Below the pieces are notes generated by a model. The model made no database searches. It was not told where the DNA came from and saw nothing but the letters and a program-made list of their open reading frames with translations. The position numbers were made by a program, and so were the translations under genes. From positions 37,360,732 to 37,424,731 of the forward strand of contig CP136065.1 in the NCBI GenBank assembly GCA_032622095.1: a stretch of 64,000 bases of DNA, in the 5' to 3' direction. Of the stretch, positions 57,366 through 64,000 are shown piece after piece. Each line of letters starts with the position of its first letter. Positions within the stretch are counted from its first letter, which is position 1. Source of the DNA: Siphonodentalium dalli. Taxonomy: Eukaryota; Mollusca; Scaphopoda; Gadilida; Siphonodentaliidae.

Positions 57366-57571
57366 ATAATATGAATATTTTTGTTTTATTTGACATCTAA
57401 CATTCTATATAATTATGTCCATACATGTACATGTACCTTCAGATTTCTTTAGTCCCACCATTGTCACTTGACAGTATACCACTACCCACCATCTACCATT
57501 CAGCCTTATGACAGACAAAGGATTCTTTAGTGTTAATCCTCATTACTGTTTTCTGCCTCAGGGTTCAAAAT

Positions 57572-58540
57572 CAGGGGCGTAGGAACCAGGGGGGGGGGGG
57601 GGGGGGTAAGGGGGGTATTTCCAGAAAATGGTCAACACTTAAACTGTATTTCTTATTTATTCAACCTAACCAGTCACATTCTCCGCCCGCACAGTTTGAC
57701 ATAAAATATATAGTATACTCTATATGGGCAATTAGCGGTTGGGGGTACCATTATAAAGATTAGGTGCCTTGACTGCCATGTGTTATTGTCTCACTGGTTT
57801 GTGTTATCATACAAGTACAAACATTTAGGTTTTTATCGGGTAATAAATTATAACTCCCCATATGGTGCTATCCACCGGCATTTGCTCCTTATAAGCCTTC
57901 TTGTTACAGTATACTCTCTCAGAAATCATTGTGTTAGCCCACAAACAGTATCTAATTTGTCCAAAGCTACAAAATAAATCAACACCAAGATTTCCAAAAT
58001 GAATTCAATACGAAATTATTTGAAGAGTAAATACGGAAACTACGCTTCATCACAGCTAGTACTTTGGCACTGCTTAAATGGCGAATCTGCCTGCTTTATC
58101 GAGGCCATCTTTCAGTTACATGCACTACTACTATGGATTAGGCTGGGAAAGCTGAGAATGTGAATATATAATTATGTAAGTATAAACCTACATATCATGC
58201 TTTCATGGAAGACTGCTCCATTTGTACACACACGCTTATGAGAGTCAAAAATGATCTCCATACTATTTTGTACAACAGGTGAAAAACTAAAATACCATAT
58301 TTTCCCTAAATGGGTTATTTAACGTAAATGCTGTTACAGATGCAACGAAATGCGATCTGAGGGGTTTAAATTCGGAAAAAATTCCCCACCGACGAGAGGG
58401 GACACCCCTCTCGAGCTCTCCCCATCTCCAGCCTGCAGCTGTCGTCGATGGCCTACGGCCATCGAATGTGGCCCCTCATGTACAAACTTCTTTCCTACAC
58501 CCCTGATACCCCCCAATAAATATAGCTTCCTACGCCCCTG
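57572..58540. mobile_element. hAT-type MITE with 8 bp target duplication
   Basis: TTCAAAAT at 57564-57571 and 58541-58548. Ends are CAGGGGCGTAGGAACC and GCTTCCTACGCCCCTG (inverted, one mismatch). It is 969 bp and includes an 18-G run near 57590 and an inverted pair around GATGGCCTACGGCCATC (58447-58463). Confidence 0.93.
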
Positions 58541-58571
58541 TTCAAAATCGACATCCAGGTATTAAATCTCC

Positions 58572-58655
58572 ATGTACCCCCCATGGAGGGTGAAATATGT
58601 GGAATAGTGTCACTAAATTCACACTCTGGGGACCTCAATCTGCAAATGACAGGCA
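58572..58655. repeat. GAATGAGGT-family hairpin, shortened
   Basis: CCCCCCATGGAGGGTGAA faces TTCACACTCTGGGGACC. The usual centre is reduced. It ends CTGCAAATGACAGGC. Confidence 0.75.
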
Positions 58656-59500
58656 CAACTAAACTCAGACTTGGTTGTTTCACATGTTTCACCGCGATAA
58701 AATCCAATCTATCAAACAGTGCAGTATTCAGTTGACACTCTTAACATTTCCTGGGGAGATAAATGAAATCAGAAAAGACCAAATTGATTTGATAGAGACG
58801 TTTTAGTTGTTTCCTTTGAGCATATTCGAGAAAATCAATCAAGAGTGCTCACAGCTATTGTCAATTCTCAGAGTCGTCAACATTACAGATCAGGAAACTT
58901 GTTACCACGCATTTCTTTTCTGTAATCTAAGGCCTTGATTACACATACATGTACATGTACATAGTAATTTGTTTAGCTATCTGGATATTTGTTTAGCGTT
59001 ATCCAAAATACGTTTGTATTGAGACTTCACAAGGCAAAACAGTATGATATGTGTCAACGCTTTGTCATAATGATATTATTTTGACACACTTTCTTGCTCA
59101 TTTACACATTAGTAGACCTTTACTCAATTAACCTACTGTTATGAAAAGGCAAATTTTCCAATCAAGCCTGATCAAGCAACAATCAGAAGAAGGTTACAAA
59201 ACCATCTGGATAACTGTGTGCTGCATTTACCATGTTCTCAATTTGTTCCAAATTTCTAAACGATTGGATGAATAACAAAGGAGATACAGGGTATTATATG
59301 GGGGAACTTGATTTTTTGAGGCTTTTATAAGTGACTTTCATTGAATCATCACTGTTGAAACAGAATCATCTGATTGGATATATAAATTTTGAATTGCTTC
59401 AATATTAATGTCAGTTTGTATTAAGCGTTACCCGGGTATAGTATGACTCTATTGTTATCCCCAGATGATTTTACCCAGATTAACTGGGAGGAGTACTTAA

Positions 59501-59825
59501 CCCTTTGAGTGCCAGGTCAATTTTTGTACCAACCCATATACCCTGTGCCAATGCATTCTCTTATATATGCGAGTCGACCATAGGTCGCCTCGCATATATA
59601 AGAGAATGCATTGGCCTAATATTTTTATTTTTTATTTTTTACAATTTTTTACAATTTTAATCATTTATTCTTATATTCTTTAAAGTCGCAGTCGCGAAGT
59701 TCATATTTGACTCATTTTCACGTTTATTAGACCCGCGGAGTCGCTCTGATAGCGAAATCAATCAGCCGATATTTCTTATTTTGTAGGTTTAGGGCCGATG
59801 AGATCGGCCCCTGGTACTCAAAGGG
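59501..59825. mobile_element. piggyBac-type MITE, second family
   Basis: TTAA at 59497-59500 and 59826-59829. The inverted ends CCCTTTGAGTGCC and GGTACTCAAAGGG differ from the CCCTTTACCC family. It is 325 bp and holds the same CCAATGCATTCTC...GAGAATGCATTGG hairpin module at about 59548-59613. Confidence 0.88.
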
Positions 59826-60429
59826 TTAAGATAAATGTATTCAGTCAGCACAATAATGTTAACACAGATCAATGAGATCACCAGAGACTAAATTTATTTG
59901 AGACTTCTTTTTATTTTTCCTTTAGGAACATTAGTGGAATCATGAAAATAATCCTATTGTTTTAACACACTTTCTCACTTGTTGTCCACTTGAGTAGACA
60001 TTTACTTGATTAACATATTGTTACATGGTATATCAATGATTTTCACAATCAACATTGAAAAGAGAGCATCTGATTGGACATATAAATATTGTATTGCTAC
60101 AATGCAAGGTTGTTTCAAGTGTTACCCAGTTATAGTGCGATGACTAATTTGTTATCCATAATGATCATGCTATATATTGTTCCCGGGTTAAGTGTGAAGA
60201 GCATCTGAGATACCGGTACAATATATCAAGCAGTGCAGAATCAAGTATTCAGTCAGCATATTGCTCTTGACATAGATAAATGAGATCAGGAGAGACTAAA
60301 TTGATTTGCGACTTCTTTTTTTCCCTTTAGGCATATTAGAGGAAATGAATCAGGAAGCTCCAGCTATTGTCACTTCTTAGAGTCCTTAACACTTCAGAGC
60401 AGGAAACCATACGGAACTTCATATGCATA

Positions 60430-60624
60430 CAGTAATGCCCTAAATAATCAACTCCTTAACCACAGAGGAATTATGAGTTATTTTTCAGGATTTAGTCAGA
60501 AATACGGAAAGCTCTCAGTGAGAGCTTTTCAATGAATGGCAACAAGCCATATTTCCGACTAAATCCTGAAAAAATACCCATAATTCTGCTGTGGTTAAGG
60601 AGTCGATTATTTAGGGCATTACTG
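60430..60624. mobile_element. Mariner-type MITE, full palindrome
   Basis: TA-flanked. Ends are CAGTAATGCCCTAAATAATC and its inverse. Arms run through CTCCTTAACCACAG and the middle GCCATATTTCCGACTAAATCC. It is 195 bp and interrupts one copy of the long 58.7-61.1 kb repeat. Confidence 0.9.
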
Positions 60625-61117
60625 TAGTTTACAGAAAACTTTTAGTGTGTGATACTTTGTCAATACCATTTCTGTTTATGTCTGTTATCCATGATCTAAA
60701 CCTTGATCACACATAAATGTACATGTACAAGCTGGCATCCATTCAGCTGTCTGGATATCTGTTTAGTGTTATCTCTACTTACATGTAGTTTGTATTGAGA
60801 CTTCACATGGTGAAGCAATACTATAATACTTCAACAATGATTTGTTATAATCCTATTATTGTTTCAACAACGCTTTCTCACCCATTTCCACTTGAAATGA
60901 CATTTAACCCTGGAGCTTCCTGAAATTTTGAGAAAACCCTGTGCCAATGCATTCTGTTATATGCGAGTCTCTGAAACAGGACCTTTAATGCTGCACCTGC
61001 GCAGCTCCCATCATGAAAGGGATAACCAATTAACCTATTGTTATATCAGTGACTTTCATTGAGCATTATTGTTGAAACCAATAAATATATTTTTGATTCA
61101 ATCCTGGGTCGTATTAA

Positions 61118-61240
61118 AGGGACGAGCGGCCTTCATTGTAGGCTATAATTTATAAATAACATTTATGCAATGTACGCGGTAGTTACATGTATGATTGGTA
61201 TAAGAACAACATCTGTCTATTATATAATATTCTTTCCCTT
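61118..61240. mobile_element. TTAA MITE (AGGCACG family), left fragment
   Basis: TTAA 61114-61117, then AGGGACGAGCGGCC and the sub-terminal GATTGGTATAAGAACAACATCTG, colinear with other copies for about 120 bp. It then joins the CACTGCAAC array. Confidence 0.65.
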
Positions 61241-61249
61241 ACAATTTTG

Positions 61250-61535
61250 CAGTGTACACTGCGGCTTACAGTGTCTTTATAGTGTGGTTGCAGTGATCAC
61301 TGCAACAACACTGCAAATATTAAAATCTTATTGTGACACTGCAACAACACTGCTGACACTTTAGAAAATGAAAATTTGGTTCTACCAACACTGCAACAAC
61401 ACTAGGAGGTTATCATATTACAGACTAATTCCGACCACACTGCAACAACAGTGCTGAATCAATTATTAAGTGGTCTACCAACACTGCAAACTCTTTAATA
61501 AACTTTAAGCTAACCGTACCAACACTGCAACACAC
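61250..61535 (+). repeat. Degenerate CACTGCAACAA array with central palindrome
   Basis: About ten (A)CACTGCAACA words with irregular spacing, after inverted forms (GTGTACACTGCGG, GTGTGGTTGCAGTG). GTTGCAGTGATCACTGCAAC at 61287-61306 is a perfect 20 bp palindrome. Confidence 0.85.
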
Positions 61536-61700
61536 TGCGGAACCTTTAATTCTGATTGGCCGGGCGGTTCTACACAATGCATCTTGGGAATATTTTTTTA
61601 AATCACAACTGCTAAGCAGCATAATAAACATGTTGCCAATTCAATAGGAAGAAGTATGCTTTGACAGATATTCAGTTAATTTGGTAAGTGATTTCATGTT
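61535..61700 (+). promoter_or_regulatory. Promoter-like block with a strong splice donor
   Basis: CTGATTGGCCGGGCGG (61553-61568) holds an inverted CCAAT box and a GC box. CACAATGCATCTTGGGAATA, 8 bases on, resembles the ZNF143-type promoter element in reverse. About 100 bp downstream comes TTTGGTAAGTGATT (61680), a strong donor. Inference: start of a plus-strand gene with a non-coding first exon, or a two-way promoter serving ZCCHC10. Confidence 0.35.
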
Positions 61701-61984
61701 GGATTGATGGAATTTTTGTTATGCTATTTGTTTGTTCCTATTTTCTCAATTTGCTGCAACACGTGATACATTCAACTACAGTGTGCTCCACAAAGTCAGA
61801 ATCAAGGATCTGTTTTGGCTCTTTGTTGTTCTCCTTCAGTGGAACTAATTTTACTTTCTTTCTATGAGTCGCATTTCAAACTGCAATATTGGTGGGGACT
61901 TGCAGGTGTATTGGATTGTGGTAATGTAAGGAAAATTCTTTAATTAAACATTTATTTATATACAAAATTAAACTAGAGGTGTGA
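61700..61984. other. No feature recognised; intron if the 61.68 kb donor is used
   Basis: Plain A/T-rich DNA with no acceptor-exon pair that I could support. Confidence 0.4.
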
Positions 61985-62735
61985 CTAAGGATACCCCCCC
62001 CCCATGTTTTTAAAATAAGATGTTTCACATGTCAGTAAACATTTAGTTAAAATAATAAAATAACAGTTCCCATTGCAGGTGCACAACCCTAACCCTAATC
62101 TTAAACTTATTACCGAAAAATGTAGGAATAAAAGCTCGGACAAAATTATGCATGTTGCGAAAATGTTCTAAGTCGAAAAAGGGGAATAACTCCACAAAAA
62201 AAGTCGGACAGACATCATAATCGCAGGTGCACAGGTTCCCATGGTACTAAATATCAGTGCCGCAAGATTAAAAAACATTGACCTAAAAATGTAGGAATAA
62301 AAGCTTGGACAAAATTATGCATGATGCAAAAAAAATTCTAAGTCGAAAAAGGGGGATAACTCCACCAAAAAATGTCAGACAGACGTCATAATCGCAGGTG
62401 CACAGGTTCCCATGGTACTAAATATATGTGCCAAGTTAAAAAAAATTGACCTAAAAATGTAGGAATAAAATCTGGGACAAAATTATACATGTTGCGAAAA
62501 TTTTCTAAGTAAAAAAAGGGGGGATAACTCCACCAAAAAAAGTCTGACAGACGTCATAATCGCAGGTGCACAGGTTCCCATGGTGGTTGATGTTTGTGCC
62601 AAGTTTCACGGAAATTGATAAAAAAAACGACTGAGAAAATCTCCGGACAAATTTGTGTCCACGGACGGACGGACGACGGACGGCACGACAAGCTGATTCC
62701 AGTATACCCCCCCCCTAACTTCGTTGCGGGGGGTA
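61985..62735 (+). repeat. ~172 bp unit array between C-runs
   Basis: Units with AGTCGAAAAAGGGGGATAAC and CGCAGGTGCACAGGTTCCCA recur near 62225, 62396 and 62569. It starts ATACCCCCCCCC, and ends with an ACGGACGGACGGACGACGGA tract, then GTATACCCCCCCCC and an inverted GGGGGGTATA. Confidence 0.8.
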
Positions 62736-62753
62736 TAATTAGTTTGTCTGTAG

Positions 62754-63649
62754 TAGTGCCCTGCGAACCGTTCGAGGTTCGGTTCGGTTCGAAACCGCTG
62801 TGATGATTCGGTCCGGTTCGAAACCTTAGACGGGATTCGTTTATATCGAACCTTTTCTTTAGTCCCGCAAAATGGGCAAATTTTGCGTACTGGGAATTGT
62901 TTATTGATTATATACCGTATATTAATTGGTTTACATACAACTGTGTGATACTATGATTTTATGTTTACATTGGACATAATTACTTTGATCATTACTCGGG
63001 CGGGGTAACTGGGTGATATTTCATTGAACGGGTCTTTTGGCATAACTTTATTCCGCTCCCGCTAAACGGTCCAGTCGGACATGTCAAATTCGTGATAATT
63101 AATTAGTAAAACTATAACATTTCTATCTCAGTCAAAGTTCTACCTTGTCAAAGTTTGTTTTATTCTCCATATAACTTTACTAATACCGATGATTCAATCA
63201 GACATCTGTCTCACTTACTGTTAGAATAAGTCATAAGTTATGATTTTTCATGAGTGATGCTCAGTGAGCGGACGCGGGTATATACAGAGAATGATAATCG
63301 GATATTTGTTTTAATCGGGGTTATGTAATATAATGTATGGACATAAACGGAACATAAAATCAACGTTTTATCGGATTGTCATTCATCTCCAATATAAAAT
63401 AATTCTTCAACATGTAATTATCTGATATCGTATACGATAAATTTGTATATAACACGTTGATTGTACTATTATAATGATCCACATACGTTCTAACTGGCTA
63501 CTAGTATTATGAGTACGTCGCTTGGACTCTCTTCAATGACACGGTCGGTAATTGGGTTCGAGGTTCGAGATTCGTTCGATTCGAAACCAAGACGATGATT
63601 CGGTTTCAAGGTTCGGTTCGACCTAAATTATAAGGTTCGCAGGGCCCTA
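62754..63649. mobile_element. hAT-type MITE with 8 bp target duplication and GGTTCG ends
   Basis: GTCTGTAG at 62746-62753 and 63650-63657. Ends are TAGTGCCCTGCGAACC and GGTTCGCAGGGCCCTA (inverse, one mismatch). Both ends carry clusters of GGTTCG/CGAACC words for about 100 bp. It is 896 bp, with no transposase. Confidence 0.92.
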
Positions 63650-63674
63650 GTCTGTAGCAAACCACATTTGTGAG

Positions 63675-64000
63675 TTATCCATGCATCTGGCTTGTACATA
63701 ATGGCCTTTGTTGACTATACCATGGAGGACCCACACTGCAACAACCATGCAGAGACACTGCAACACCCATACTGCAGCGACACTGCAACAACACTGCAAC
63801 ACCCACACTGCAACACACTGCCATACCCACACTGCGACACACTGTAAAGACACTGTAACCACATTGTCGGCACCAACACTGTAACCGCACTACAACACAC
63901 TGTAACCACAATGCATAGCTCATTTAAATAATTGGAACGCACACTGTGACAACACTGTAACCACACTACAATCTCACTGTAACAACACTGTAACCACACT
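63675..64000 (+). repeat. Degenerate CACTGCAACA / CACTGTAACCA array
   Basis: More than twenty CACTG(C/T)AAC words at irregular 9-20 base spacing, running off the window end. The opposite strand reads as Cys/Val-rich frames that have no biological meaning. Confidence 0.88.

Larger units (their letters stand above)
58680..61100 (+). repeat. Decayed tandem copies of a long unit
   Basis: Order TCAAGCAGTGCAGAAT, AGATAAATGAGATCA, TTGATTTG(A/C)GACTT, AGCTATTGTCA, TTGTATTGAGACTTCACA, TTTCTCAC, GTGACTTTCATTGA recurs at about 58.69-59.50, 59.83-60.20 and 60.22-61.10 kb. A shorter start is at 56.08-56.30 kb. A piggyBac-type and a mariner-type MITE interrupt the series. Confidence 0.75.

Noticed and set aside
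63647-63999. Cys/Val-rich frames such as VLQC..VAVWVLQC
   Set aside because: They are translations of the CACTGCAAC array in several frames at once.

Overview
This window is nuclear DNA of an animal, most likely a bivalve or other mollusc. The support is indirect. It is AT-rich and intron-bearing. It holds non-LTR retrotransposon remains, a tRNA-derived SINE, many miniature inverted-repeat elements, and tandem arrays with ~140-170 bp units that usually end in (GGAC/AGAC)n tracts, a pattern known from bivalve pearl-type elements. There are no operons or bacterial signals, and most long open frames are transposon remains or chance.

One host gene can be supported. It is a minus-strand homologue of ZCCHC10 (CCHC zinc-knuckle protein with a Ser/Asp-rich, Lys-ended tail). 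Three exons are visible at 53582-53743, 45606-45656 and 41265-41526. They have consensus splice sites and compatible phases, and introns of about 7.9 and 4.1 kb. The first exon was not identified. Downstream of the last exon lie decayed tandem copies of its acidic/Ser tail and 3' sequence (about 40.7-41.26 kb). The introns are filled with repeats.

Layout. 1-3.4 kb: foldback element, E-box cluster, unassigned DNA. 3.4-6.1 kb: TTAA MITE, an 8-unit ~165 bp array, a SINE. 6.2-11 kb: direct repeats, three tandem mariner-type MITEs, a CCGCGGTA-rich MITE. 11-13.6 kb: hairpins, a 72 bp minisatellite, a GGTACC foldback. 13.8-18.0 kb: a broken LINE (ORF1 tail, endonuclease, reverse transcriptase, Cys/His tail) on the minus strand, interrupted by a 494 bp TTAA MITE. 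18.2-20.0 kb: second copies of the foldback and minisatellite, with a ~1.0 kb insertion. 20.1-21.2 kb: a LINE 3' fragment whose coding DNA has expanded into a 49 bp minisatellite. 21.4-24.8 kb: TTAA elements and a nested inverted-repeat structure. 26.1-36.75 kb: a LINE 3' end running into three tandem, nearly identical 3.38 kb units, each with a copia-order integrase/RT-start fragment between LTR-like direct repeats. 36.75-41.2 kb: palindromes. 41.2-53.75 kb: ZCCHC10 exons with repeat-filled introns. 53.75-64 kb: GAATGAGGT hairpins, three hAT-type MITEs in the wider 44-64 kb region with perfect 8 bp target duplications, piggyBac-type MITEs, and degenerate CACTGCAAC arrays.

No new defence or metabolic system is visible. 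The most informative features are the split ZCCHC10 gene with its decayed terminal-exon copies, the microhomology-bounded triplication, and several non-autonomous element families whose ends are resolved to the base by target duplications.
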